Source of the DNA: Paraspadella gotoi
Lineage: Eukaryota > Chaetognatha
DNA length: 64,000 nucleotides
Assembly (NCBI GenBank): GCA_051294375.1
Contig: CM119263.1
Location: forward strand, 15,165,374-15,229,373
Direction of reading: 5' to 3'
Shown: positions 55,580 to 64,000 of the stretch, one piece after another
How positions within the stretch are numbered: the first letter of the stretch is position 1
Layout: every line of letters begins with the position of its first letter
Made by a program: the position numbers and the translations under genes
Notes under the pieces: generated by a model
Seen by the model: the letters and a program-made list of their open reading frames with translations, nothing else
Databases searched by the model: none
Told to the model about the DNA's origin: nothing

Positions 55580-55863
55580 TCATCCGTGAAGTGTGATGAT
55601 TGACTTGGCACCACGAAGGCTGGCGCGCTGTCCGCGGTCGGAAAGGCAGCGCCCGGATGCGTAGGTGGCGGCGGCGCTTTGCAGCAATCTTCGCCAAACG
55701 GTTGGGTTTCTCATGGCAGGGTGTTGGACAATGGAAGCGACGGTATTTAGTGTAGCTCTAGACCTTTGGGAGTGGCATCGCCCCCATTTCTGTACGTCTG
55801 GCTTGGAGGGAAATCTAGTTGTCGCCAAGTTCGAAAGTTTATGACAAATATTAGGTTGGATTT
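55580..55863 (-). CDS. Candidate terminal exon, about 94 residues, unidentified
   Basis: On the minus strand an acceptor region (CCTTTTGCCTAAATTTGAG, AG at 55865-55864) is followed by two bases and an open frame to a TGA at 55582-55580, with AATAAA just after. The DNA is GC-richer than its flanks, CpG-containing and non-repetitive. The peptide includes SKPDVQKWGRCHSQRSRATL, TVASIVQHPAMRNPTVWRRL and LQSAAATYASGRCLSDRGQR. The splice site, stop and polyadenylation signal agree, which makes this one of the better calls. No internal ATG is needed. The family is not recognised. Confidence 0.4.
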
Positions 55864-56991
55864 CTCAAATTTAGGCAAAAGGTAAAGTATAAGTAATTTT
55901 ATCGAGAGAATTTATAGAGTAATGATCAGTTAAGAAAAAACCGCAGATTTCACTAGCTTAATCAAATTTGAAATTCTAATTATAGAGAAAAATAGAAGGA
56001 GATTAATTCTGTTTTAGGAAGAAAGAAAAATGGTTCAAGTTTTCCGGAAATTTAAAATTTTTTTGATTAGGAAATAAATTCCGGCCCGTCTGCTTTTATT
56101 TAATTAAGGTTCGCGATAAAATAATTCTTAACCGAGGATTTTAAAAAACGGTTTCCTCACCGAATTTACTGTCATTTATTTGATGATAAAATGCAAACGA
56201 TAAGTTCTTGTTCATGCCAAATATGACGATTAAAGTTTTGCTGCCCTTTAAACTTTACATAAACTTTACATATATTAAACTTACACTTTAGTTTCATATT
56301 TTTAAGAATTCTCGGCTTCGCCTCGAGGACTTAAAAAAATTCGCTGTAGCGTCAACGCAAATGCCCCCCCAACCCGAAGACCACTCAGTGCGAAAGCTAT
56401 TTAAGTCCGAAATAAAATCCTTCAAATTAATAAACTATATAGCTCTTTTTTTAATTAACTCTCGCCAGGCAAGGTTATAAAACCGGAAATAAACTAAGAT
56501 AATGAGAAAATGTAACTAAAGGAAAAACTGGAGTGATGAATGTTCCTGGAGCCAGGAAGAAGTAAGATTAATTTTAACTTGGAAACGAAAAAAAAAAAAG
56601 AAAAAATTTCCGGCTAGCGGCTCATTGGTAAAAGAGATATTAAGAAACTAGAAACATAAAGAGTAAGCAGGATTGGAAAAAAGAATGAGCGAAAGAATGA
56701 GACGACGACGCGACAGCGACGACGGACGAACTCACAGCGAAACGACGATACGATAACTAGTCTGGCCATCATCACGAGCGACGTGAGAGAAGGAGAGGAA
56801 TTAGAGATTCAGTCCGAAAGTCGAAAGAAAACGCTATATTTATTTTTCTTTCAATTGTTATTGAATTTTTATTCTTCTTCCGCTTTTTTGTATGCTTTAT
56901 CCCTCATGTACTCTTGACTGTGGTTACTTCTGTAACTTCTTGCTACTTGTCACTATATTTCTCGCACTTTTCCACCTGAAGAGAGAACTTA
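55864..56991. other. AT-rich DNA with no supported gene
   Basis: Ordinary AT-rich sequence. A short GAC-rich patch lies at 56700-56745. It could hold the intron of the minus-strand exon at 55580-55863. Confidence 0.55.
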
Positions 56992-57426
56992 TTATATAAT
57001 TCTCGTTCTGTGAGAATAAATTTCATTACAATTCGTTATTTTCATCATATCCAGACTCATAGCTCCTGTTCTCATCGCTTCTTTTTTTTCTTGCTTTCTT
57101 TCTAAATTTTTCTCTAAATTTGCCGTTTGTTTTCTTCTTCTCTTCCTCTCATTTTTCCGTAGTTCCTGCTTCTCAGACAGAGCCTCTTCCATTTGTTCCT
57201 CCTTCTCCACCAGCTTCTCTGTTCCTACGAAGAATACAACATTCATTGTATACAAATTATGTGTCTTTCCCTTCGTTCTTTCCTTCCTCACGTTCGTTGC
57301 CCACATATGTCCTGCTCTCGTCCCTTTCTCCTGATCAACCGTGCTTACTCTCACTTCCGTCCTCACTGCTCTTACGCATACTGTCCTAGCCTCTTTCCGT
57401 CTATCCCTCTTCCTCACTTTCTTCAC
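56992..57426 (-). CDS. Lys/Glu/Arg-rich ORF of 144 residues, perhaps transposon-derived
   Basis: A minus-strand ATG at 57426 opens 144 codons to a TAA at 56994-56992. It is strongly charged, with a probable coiled coil around EKLVEKEEQMEEALSEKQEL. Upstream on the same strand (57700-57430) similar charged sequence continues but with stops. Downstream a short frame gives EYMRDKAYKKAEEE. Charged, fragmented sequence of this kind is common at the ends of decayed insect LINE ORFs, which is only a guess here. The strand is purine-rich, so openness is partly compositional. Confidence 0.22.
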   Translation of the reverse strand: MKKVRKRDRRKEARTVCVRAVRTEVRVSTVDQEKGTRAGHMWATNVRKERTKGKTHNLYTMNVVFFVGTEKLVEKEEQMEEALSEKQELRKNERKRRRKQTANLEKNLERKQEKKEAMRTGAMSLDMMKITNCNEIYSHRTRII

Positions 57427-57699
57427 TCTCTCCTACCATGCTTCCTCCGCGTCGTTTCCTATTGCCTCAACCTTCTTCCTATGCGGTTACCTCGAACTCT
57501 CACAGCGTTCCCTTACTCTACTCAATTTCCCCCTACTCCGACATTTGGCCTTCACAACTACTTTTCTGCCTCTTTCCGTCCCATCTGTATCTCTCTTCCT
57601 GCCCTTAATGTATATGCCATCTTTCCGTCACTTCCTCGCCCTTCCTGATCTTCCTGTACTTATGACCTTTCCCTTCTCATCTTTCCTGCCCGACTTTTC

Positions 57700-57815
57700 C
57701 TCTGAGAGACGAGAGAGATGAGAGAGAGACGAGAGAGATGAGATGGAAGATGGAGAGAGGAGATACGGAGGAGAGAGAAGAGAGATGAAGAGAGAGAGAA
57801 GAGGAAAGTAAGCAN
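57700..57815. repeat. GA-rich tract next to a 25-N gap
   Basis: GAGAGATGA and GAGAGACGA blocks ending at the gap 57815-57839. Confidence 0.85.
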
Positions 57816-57980
57816 NNNNNNNNNNNNNNNNNNNNNNNNTTTACACGTTCTGTAGAGACATAACAAACGGAGAAAATGTAAACAGAAACCAACATCGAAG
57901 GCGCGACTCTCACGATGGAACGAGACGATCGCAGGAAGTAAAGCTAAACAAAAGTTTACAATATTTTTTTTAACTTTTGT

Positions 57981-58007
57981 CGACGACGACGACGACGACG
58001 CCGACGC

Positions 58008-58039
<32 letters not shown>
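57981..58039. repeat. GAC triplet tract
   Basis: About 20 CGA/GAC units with two GCC interruptions. It reads as poly-Asp, poly-Arg or poly-Thr (plus) or poly-Val (minus) depending on frame. Confidence 0.95.
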
Positions 58040-58040
<1 letters not shown>

Positions 58041-58149
58041 CGTCGAACCAAAGTGAGAGAAATTCTTTAGGAATAAAAAGGGAGTGAAGAAAGGAGAGGA
58101 GACTGTTTATCGATTCACCCTCAACGAGGAAAGAATGTGGTCTCAAACC

Positions 58150-58163
58150 GTTGCCATGGTAAC
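58150..58163. promoter_or_regulatory. Perfect X-box palindrome (RFX site)
   Basis: GTTGCCATGGTAAC matches the RFX-family X-box (GTNRCC and RGYAAC half-sites, four-base centre). RFX factors control ciliary genes in animals. A second, near-perfect site lies 417 bp to the right. Function inferred from the motif. Confidence 0.5.
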
Positions 58164-58331
58164 GTGAAAGACTTGTCTGGTCTGGTTCGTCGAAATGGAA
58201 GAGATTGATAACTGACGTGACCAAACACACTTTTTTTTAAATCAACAAATTTGTATGTATAAGTAACTGGAAAGACGGAGAACCGAAGTCAACCGGACTG
58301 ACAGACAGATTGTCGCACCCGATCCCATCAG

Positions 58332-58844
58332 ATAAGCTGCGATCCGCTTGTCAAACTCAAAGGAGACGTCAAAGAATCCAAAGACGTCAACAAGAACGAA
58401 CCCGATGACGACGACGACGACGACGACGACGACGAAGATAACGACGACGACGATTTTCGTGGCCCAAAAACGAAAGGAAACAATCTCCCGCGGGAAACAA
58501 CAATTGACAACTCGGAGAACAAAAGGCGAAAGACATCCGGAACAAAAAAGACGCGACTCGATTGCGGTAACCATGGAAACGACGGCGACGACGGCGACGA
58601 CGATGAAGTCGACGGCGAACGACGACGGGCGGCTGATGAGATTCCGCCGCCCGCTTCCAGATGTCTTCCTTTTCGTGTCCCGAATGGGAGGGAGAAGCGT
58701 CTAGGTGGCGGGGCGGGACTTGCAGGGGTTGTGTTGGTGGGGCCGTTAGAGATTTTTGGCGTCACGGTATTGAGATATAGCGAAAAAAAGGGAGTTGCCA
58801 ATTACTTTTTTTATGAGTGTTTTCTCTGTATTTCAGTAAAATAA
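58332..58844 (+). CDS. Open frame of 170 codons with acidic repeat, no ATG
   Basis: From an acceptor-like site (CCCGATCCCATCAG, ending 58331) a frame is open to TAA 58842-58844. It begins ISCDPLVKLKGDVKESKDVN, runs through a GAC tract as a nine-residue Asp run and further Asp/Gly repeats, then gives EIPPPASRCLPFRVPNGREK and GGGAGLAGVVLVGPLEIFGV. More than half lies outside triplet repeat. Alternatives: a minus-strand ATG frame (58801-58328) is also open; a plus-strand 43-codon ATG frame starts inside the second X-box (ACCATGG at 58572). No frame has independent support beyond openness and the splice-like start. Confidence 0.3.
   Translation: MSCDPLVKLKGDVKESKDVNKNEPDDDDDDDDDDEDNDDDDFRGPKTKGNNLPRETTIDNSENKRRKTSGTKKTRLDCGNHGNDGDDGDDDEVDGERRRAADEIPPPASRCLPFRVPNGREKRLGGGAGLAGVVLVGPLEIFGVTVLRYSEKKGVANYFFYECFLCISVK
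58567..58580. promoter_or_regulatory. Second X-box-like palindrome
   Basis: GTAACCATGGAAAC fits the X-box with one deviation in the right half-site. It overlaps an ATG in perfect Kozak context (ACCATGG). With the site at 58150 it makes a pair around GAC-rich DNA. Confidence 0.4.
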
Positions 58845-58952
58845 TTTCTTGTAAAAATTGTTTCCGAATCAAAAAATAATGGTTAATTATTAGATTTTCA
58901 CTTATTTTCAAAATTTACATATAAAGTNNNNNNNNNNNNNNNNNNNNNNNNN

Positions 58953-59266
58953 AATCAAACAAACTAAACCCCTTTTTTTTCTTTGTGTTTTTTTTAAATT
59001 TAAGATGGAAGCTATGTATGTATACATCTAATACATACTATGAAAGTGGGGATGAGAATGTCCCTCATTAATTTCTTTTTTGTGAAATTTTTTTTTTATT
59101 CACGGCGCAAAAGTTCTTCTCGGAATCATTTTTTTTCTTTCTGTGATGGTCAAAACAAGAGATCCATCGTTTACTTCGTCCTTCTCTTTCTTTTTTTTTC
59201 TCCCTCATTTCTCTTTATTTTCTCTTCCTCCTTTTTTCGGTATCTCTCATCTCTCTTCTCTCCTCT

Positions 59267-59299
<33 letters not shown>

Positions 59300-59407
59300 A
59301 TCTTCTCTCTCTCTCATCTCTCTCTTCTCCTCTCTTACTTAATTCATGAGAAGAGGGGAAAGACGAGAGAGCAGGGAGTGGAGGAGTTCGAGAGAAGAAA
59401 AACAAAG
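58953..59407. repeat. Exact direct duplicate, left copy (~455 bp)
   Basis: Identical as far as I can read to 59762-60216, starting AATCAAACAAACTAAACCCC right after a 25-N gap. Contains CT-rich low-complexity DNA. The short ORFs in it are repeated in the second copy and are not supported. Confidence 0.93.
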
Positions 59408-59736
59408 AATAGAATTGAAAATGTTCGATACTTGAACAAACCAACTCGTGAGACTCGAAGGAATTTGGGATCGAAAATGAAAACAAGGATAAACCAAATG
59501 GGGAAAATATTCCGAGTCACTAACCCCAAAACAAAGTGGAGATTTCATGAAAAAAAAAAAAAAAAAAAAACGGAGACCCGAGTAAAGGAAAACCGGGTTT
59601 TATCTCGAAAATTTTGTTTTGGTTGTGACTCGGAATATTTTCCCCATTTGGTTTATCCTTTGTTTTTCATTTCGATCCCAAATCCTTTCGAGTCTCACGA
59701 TTGGTTTGTTCAAGTATCGATACATTTTCAATTCTA
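59408..59736. repeat. Large imperfect palindrome (~125-bp arms)
   Basis: The left arm starting TAGAATTGAAAATG (59408) is repeated as its reverse complement ending CATTTTCAATTCTA (59736). Both arms contain GGGGAAAATATTCCGAGTCA or its complement. The loop holds a run of A and TTTCTCGAAAATTTT-like sequence. Arms differ by a few single-base indels. It could be a foldback element or a long-read hairpin artefact. Confidence 0.85.
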
Positions 59737-59761
59737 NNNNNNNNNNNNNNNNNNNNNNNNN

Positions 59762-60075
59762 AATCAAACAAACTAAACCCCTTTTTTTTCTTTGTGTTTT
59801 TTTTAAATTTAAGATGGAAGCTATGTATGTATACATCTAATACATACTATGAAAGTGGGGATGAGAATGTCCCTCATTAATTTCTTTTTTGTGAAATTTT
59901 TTTTTTATTCACGGCGCAAAAGTTCTTCTCGGAATCATTTTTTTTCTTTCTGTGATGGTCAAAACAAGAGATCCATCGTTTACTTCGTCCTTCTCTTTCT
60001 TTTTTTTTCTCCCTCATTTCTCTTTATTTTCTCTTCCTCCTTTTTTCGGTATCTCTCATCTCTCTTCTCTCCTCT

Positions 60076-60108
<33 letters not shown>

Positions 60109-60241
60109 ATCTTCTCTCTCTCTCATCTCTCTCTTCTCCTCTCTTACTTAATTCATGAGAAGAGGGGAAAGACGAGAGAGCAGGGAGTGGAGGAGTTCGA
60201 GAGAAGAAAAACAAAGAAAAAAGGGTTAGTTTGTTTGATTC
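59762..60241. mobile_element. ~480-bp element with terminal inverted repeats (MITE-like)
   Basis: The left end AATCAAACAAACTAAACCCC is matched by an inverted copy GGGTTAGTTTGTTTGATT at the right end (60224-60241), extending inward through an A/T run to CTTTG and CAAAG. This gives TIRs of about 29 bp with no coding capacity, the layout of a miniature inverted-repeat transposable element. A target-site duplication cannot be checked because the left flank is a gap. The copy at 58953 lacks the right TIR because the palindrome replaces it. Confidence 0.5.
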
Positions 60242-61897
60242 TTGACAATGAAGGATTTCCCTCTGATGGAATTGTTTATCTGCAACATTGATCATCGTCG
60301 CTAATTTCTATTTTCGATTCGAGAATCAAAAAATGAAGGCGGCAATTAGGGAAATTTTCAAAACAAAAGCTTTCGTCTCTCTCTCTCTTTTTTCTTTTTT
60401 CGATCATGCTTCCCAATCCAACATTTTTTTTGCAATAGCTTTCTACTGAATAATATGTATAATTGTATAAATGTAAATGTATAATATTGTATATATTAAT
60501 CAACCCTCNNNNNNNNNNNNNNNNNNNNNNNNNNNNNNNNNNNNNNNNNNNNNNNNNNNNNNNNNNNNNNNNNNNNNNNNNNNNNNNNNNNNNNNNNNNN
60601 NNNNNNNNNNNNNNNNNNNNNNNNNNNNNNNNNNNNNNNNNNNNNNNNNNNNNNNNNNNNNNNNNNNNNNNNNNNNNNNNNNNNNNNNNNNNNNNNNNNN
60701 NNNNNNNNNNNNNNNNNNNNNNNNNNNNNNNNNNNNNNNNNNNNNNNNNNNNNNNNGATCCGCCGCCCAACGAGCTGATATTCAAATGAGATCGAGAGCG
60801 CAGTTAAGGGAAAAAAAGAAAACGGGGCGAGAGAAAGAAAAAAAAATGAAGAAATTAGGAGGAGAGACGGAAAGAAAGAAAGAAAGAGAGAGAGAAAGAG
60901 GAGATAAAAGGAAAGAATAGCGCGGGAAGCTCTAGAAACCGGGAGGGGGGGAGAGAAAAGAGAGGCCCCGGGGGCGGTCCGAAGGGGCCAGGAGGTTCGC
61001 CCCTGGGGCAGTTGGGGCGGCCGTNNNNNNNNNNNNNNNNNNNNNNNNNNNNNNNNNNNNNNNNNNNNNNNNNNNNNNNNNNNNNNNNNNNNNNNNNNNN
61101 NNNNNNNNNNNNNNNNNNNNNNNNNNNNNNNNNNNNNNNNNNNNNNNNNNNNNNNNNNNNNNNNNNNNNNNNNNNNNNNNNNNNNNNNNNNNNNNNNNNN
61201 NNNNNNNNNNNNNNNNNNNNNNNNNNNNNNNNNNNNNNNNNNNNNNNNNNNNNNNNNNNNNNNNNNNNNNNNNNNNNNNNNNNNNNNNNNNNNNNNNNNN
61301 NNNNNNNNNNNNNNNNNNNNNNNNNNNNNNNNNNNNNNNNNNNNNNNNNNNNNNNNNNNNNNNNNNNNNNNNNNNNNNNNNNNNNNNNNNNNNNNNNNNN
61401 NNNNNNNNNNNNNNNNNNNNNNNNNNNNNNNNNNNNNNNNNNNNNNNNNNNNNNNNNNNNNNNNNNNNNNNNNNNNNNNNNNNNNNNNNNNNNNNNNNNN
61501 NNNNNNNNNNNNNNNNNNNNNNNNNNNNNNNNNNNNNNNNNNNNNNNNNNNNNNNNNNNNNNNNNNNNNNNNNNNNNNNNNNNNNNNNNNNNNNNNNNNN
61601 NNNNNNNNNNNNNNNNNNNNNNNNNNNNNNNNNNNNNNNNNNNNNNNNNNNNNNNNNNNNNNNNNNNNNNNNNNNNNNNNNNNNNNNNNNNNNNNNNNNN
61701 NNNNNNNNNNNNNNNNNNNNNNNNNNNNNNNNNNNNNNNNNNNNNNNNNNNNNNNNNNNNNNNNNNNNNNNNNNNNNNNNNNNNNNNNNNNNNNNNNNNN
61801 NNNNNNNNNNNNNNNNNNNNNNNNNNNNNNNNNNNNNNNNNNNNNNNNNNNNNNNNNNNNNNNNNNNNNNNNNNNNNNNNNNNAGGGTGGGTGGTCA
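60242..61897. other. AT-rich DNA, two large gaps and a GC-rich island
   Basis: AT-rich DNA to 60508, gap 60509-60756 (248 N), purine-rich DNA, a G/C-rich patch at 60935-61024 (GGCCCCGGGGGCGG) and gap 61025-61883 (859 N). Frames running through the gaps are meaningless. On the minus strand the GC-rich patch could encode a Gly/Pro-rich peptide, without further support. Confidence 0.6.
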
Positions 61898-62128
61898 TTA
61901 AGGGTCTTCGCGTGCGTTGCGATGGACAGAGGCGTGGTTATCTTTACTGGAGGGAGAGGAAGGGGGGGGGAGAACGGCGAGAAACTCATTTTTAAAGACA
62001 TAAATATATATTGCGAGGAAAAGGGGGTAAATAATGAACGTCGAGAAAAGGTCGCTGATTGTGTTTAGACTTTCGCTACTGTTTTTGGGAAGCAACGTTA
62101 AGACAACGAAACCGATTCCGACAGACAT
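61898..62128 (-). CDS. ORF of 76 residues with hydrophobic segments
   Basis: A true ATG at 62128 (GATATGTCTGTC) opens 76 codons to a TAA at 61900-61898. The N-terminus MSVGIGFVVLTLL is hydrophobic, and residues near 30-46 (FSTFIIYPLFLAIYIYVF) could form a membrane helix. The tail is hydrophilic and Ser/Pro-rich. The sequence is unique and not strongly biased. It may be a small membrane protein or an exon. No family recognised, and no promoter or polyadenylation signal is evident. Confidence 0.3.
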   Translation of the reverse strand: MSVGIGFVVLTLLPKNSSESLNTISDLFSTFIIYPLFLAIYIYVFKNEFLAVLPPPSSPSSKDNHASVHRNAREDP

Positions 62129-62491
62129 ATCGAACGATATTCATGACCAAAAAAAAATGATTACTAAGCAAAATAAATAAATCACTTGTTCTCTTAAATA
62201 ATGACCTAATCATTGAAACCCTTAACGCCGCCCGAAAGAGAAAAAAACTTTTTTTTATTCTCCATGATTATTTTTAAAAATCGCTGATTTTCGGCTCAGA
62301 ACCAAGCACTCGACCAAGCACTCGACTCGCGTCTCGAAACACCAACCAAGTTTCATTACGACGCCAGAGTTTCTCTTTTTTTTTATTCTTTTTCTTAATT
62401 TTTCTTTCTTAATTTGCTTCGGTTTTCTTTAACCACACATTCACCACCCAACGCGCCTGTGCGGCCCAACTTACCCCCTCCTCCTTTTTTC
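62129..62491. other. AT-rich DNA before a gap
   Basis: Unique DNA with a short direct repeat (ACCAAGCACTCGAC near 62301-62330). It ends at a 319-N gap (62492-62810). Confidence 0.6.
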
Positions 62492-62810
62492 NNNNNNNNN
62501 NNNNNNNNNNNNNNNNNNNNNNNNNNNNNNNNNNNNNNNNNNNNNNNNNNNNNNNNNNNNNNNNNNNNNNNNNNNNNNNNNNNNNNNNNNNNNNNNNNNN
62601 NNNNNNNNNNNNNNNNNNNNNNNNNNNNNNNNNNNNNNNNNNNNNNNNNNNNNNNNNNNNNNNNNNNNNNNNNNNNNNNNNNNNNNNNNNNNNNNNNNNN
62701 NNNNNNNNNNNNNNNNNNNNNNNNNNNNNNNNNNNNNNNNNNNNNNNNNNNNNNNNNNNNNNNNNNNNNNNNNNNNNNNNNNNNNNNNNNNNNNNNNNNN
62801 NNNNNNNNNN

Positions 62811-63051
62811 GAGAGTCACCGAATAGACGGATTAGAGTGAATAGCGCGCTGCGAATAGTGTGAATACCGATTAGTTCGAGGCGATGAAAGGTGAGGAATG
62901 GGTAAAGAGATTTCTCGGATGAATGAAGGGTGCCGCTGAACGGAAGTCGGGTCCCGCGAAGATAACGTAGGAGGGGGAGGTTAGACGACTCCATATTACG
63001 ATCTCGAACGGGTGTTGCCGGTCGTTGCCAAGTTACGAGAATCAATTTCAT
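62811..63051 (-). CDS. Partial ORF of 80 codons entering a gap
   Basis: A true ATG at 63051 (CGATGAAATTGATTC) opens 80 codons that run into the 319-N gap at 62810. It starts MKLILVTWQRPATPVRDRNM, then LPLLRYLRGTRLPFSGTLHS and IHTIRSALFTLIRLFGDS. Sequence is unique, CpG-containing and unbiased. The opposite strand here has stops in at least one frame and a GTGAGG at about 62890. A first exon is plausible. Its ATG region faces the plus-strand candidate at 63176, so 63.05-63.18 kb might be a shared promoter. Product unknown. Confidence 0.3.
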
Positions 63052-63175
63052 CGATCAACGACCATTTATCAAAATTACCCGTCGCTCGTTTGCATTTTAA
63101 TTTTTTTCACGATCGAGTCTTTGAGCAAATTGAATTCGGAACCGAGTCGCAGTTATTTCATTCCCAATCTACCCA

Positions 63176-63332
63176 ATGATCCGCGATGTTTTCTGGCTTC
63201 TTCTCTCGGCCACGTACGCATTGTCCGCGTTTCCGCGTCCACGTAAAAGCTGGTTTCGCTCTCTCAAGCCCGCACACGTCCTTCTCTCACGTTCCTCCTT
63301 TTTTGCCTCACGAGCGACCGCCGGCCTAATCC
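63176..63332 (+). CDS. Candidate first exon with a signal peptide
   Basis: ATG at 63176 (ACCCAATGATCC) begins MIRDVFWLLLSATYALSAFP: a short charged start, a hydrophobic core and a small-residue end, the pattern of a secretory signal peptide cleaved near ALSA|FP. A basic Arg/Lys/Ser-rich segment follows. After 52 codons plus one base comes a strong 5' splice site, C|GTGAGT at 63333. Unspliced, the frame would end at 63448 (90 residues). Likely a secreted or membrane protein's first exon. The family cannot be told from this part. Confidence 0.38.
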
Positions 63333-63448
63333 GTGAGTCAGTTCGTGAATCTCGATTTTATCACCTCTCGTCGAATCGTGAATTCACAAAAAAAAGTAGC
63401 GGCGATAAAATTTGTGCGAAGAAAAATAGTCTGATCGTGAGGCGATAA

Positions 63449-64000
63449 GACTTTGCGATTCAAGGCGGTGAATACGAAGACGAAGAGGGAAGGAAAGAAA
63501 AAAGGTGAAAACCAGAAAGTCTATCTGAAATGAATAGGATATTGCGAATGCGAAGACTTCAATGGAAACTGGGAACGAAAGAATACTGGTGATAGAAGAA
63601 TAGAAATGTCCAACGTTGGCCGAAATCGTGAGACCATTCGTTTCTCTCTATACACACAGCCAGCCCGAATATCTTTTGAACCCGGGTTTATTGAGTTAAC
63701 GGAATGTGTCTCGCCTCCGCCCACTTTACTTTTTTATTCTTTTTTTTTTTTTTTATTATATAGTAAATAGAAAAGAATAAGGAAGTTAAGAAAGAGTCAA
63801 TATAAAAAATTTTTAACATATAAAAAAACGACAGTACTAATACAACTGCAATCAGCCTTTACGGAGGATTTTTTAAAAAAACAGCTTTGTGTCGGAACGA
63901 AAATTAAAAGTTTTCTCGTAAATTCTTTGACGGTGAAATACGCTTTTTCATATGAAAATGTAATTCCTTCTTGTTCTAATTTAATCATAGATTATTCTTA
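63449..64000. other. Unique DNA, no supported gene
   Basis: Purine-rich then AT-rich sequence with a poly-T run at about 63740-63754. It could be intron of the candidate starting at 63176. Confidence 0.5.

Noticed and set aside
60496-62001. 501-codon minus-strand ORF
   Set aside because: Most of it is N; it is an artefact of translating through two assembly gaps.

Overview
This window reads as gene-poor nuclear DNA from a eukaryote, most likely an arthropod. The support is dense GA/TC and CGA/GAC microsatellites, minisatellites, decayed interspersed repeats, spliced-looking exons with short introns (one of 68 nt), CpG-rich promoter-like patches in AT-rich DNA, and no operons, ribosome-binding sites or dense coding. 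An insect such as a hymenopteran would fit, but nothing here identifies the species. I found no rRNA gene, no convincing tRNA gene, no CRISPR array and no gene that I can name with confidence.

Layout. 0-9 kb: the end of one candidate plus-strand gene (258-513), a candidate plus-strand gene starting at 2000, and a CpG- and GAC-rich island (7.7-8.8 kb) holding a two-exon candidate. 9-14 kb: AT-rich DNA with the first copy of an interspersed repeat and two ORFs. 14-17 kb: several spliced-looking candidates on both strands. 17.3-19.2 kb: a ~60-bp minisatellite and a duplicated flank. 19-33 kb: simple repeats, gaps, promoter-like patches (26.8, 28.1 kb) and short ORFs with true ATGs. 33.2-39.4 kb: one segment present twice, the second copy full of single-base indels. 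40-53.4 kb: the same pattern again, with an AT-rich ORF desert (44.5-49.9 kb) and two oppositely oriented 16-bp minisatellite arrays. 53.4-64 kb: more interspersed repeat, a candidate polyadenylated minus-strand exon (55.6-55.9 kb), a GAC-rich locus with two X-box palindromes (58.15 and 58.57 kb), an exact duplication plus a large palindrome (58.95-60.24 kb), and candidate first exons (61.9-63.3 kb).

Assembly quality matters. About 4.4 kb is N. Eight gaps are exactly 25 N and several gaps are edged by GA/TC tracts. The second copies of duplicated blocks carry scattered indels, as if unpolished long-read sequence had been placed beside an accurate copy. ORFs in 36.3-39.4 and 43-53.5 kb should not be trusted codon by codon.

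How to read the gene calls. Pyrimidine-rich strands here lack stop codons by composition alone, so a long ORF is weak evidence. I weighted splice signals, a true ATG in good context, signal or transit peptides, polyadenylation signals and freedom from simple repeats. No entry rests on a database match. I see no pathway or operon linking the candidates. They look like separate exons of separate, unidentified genes set in repeats.
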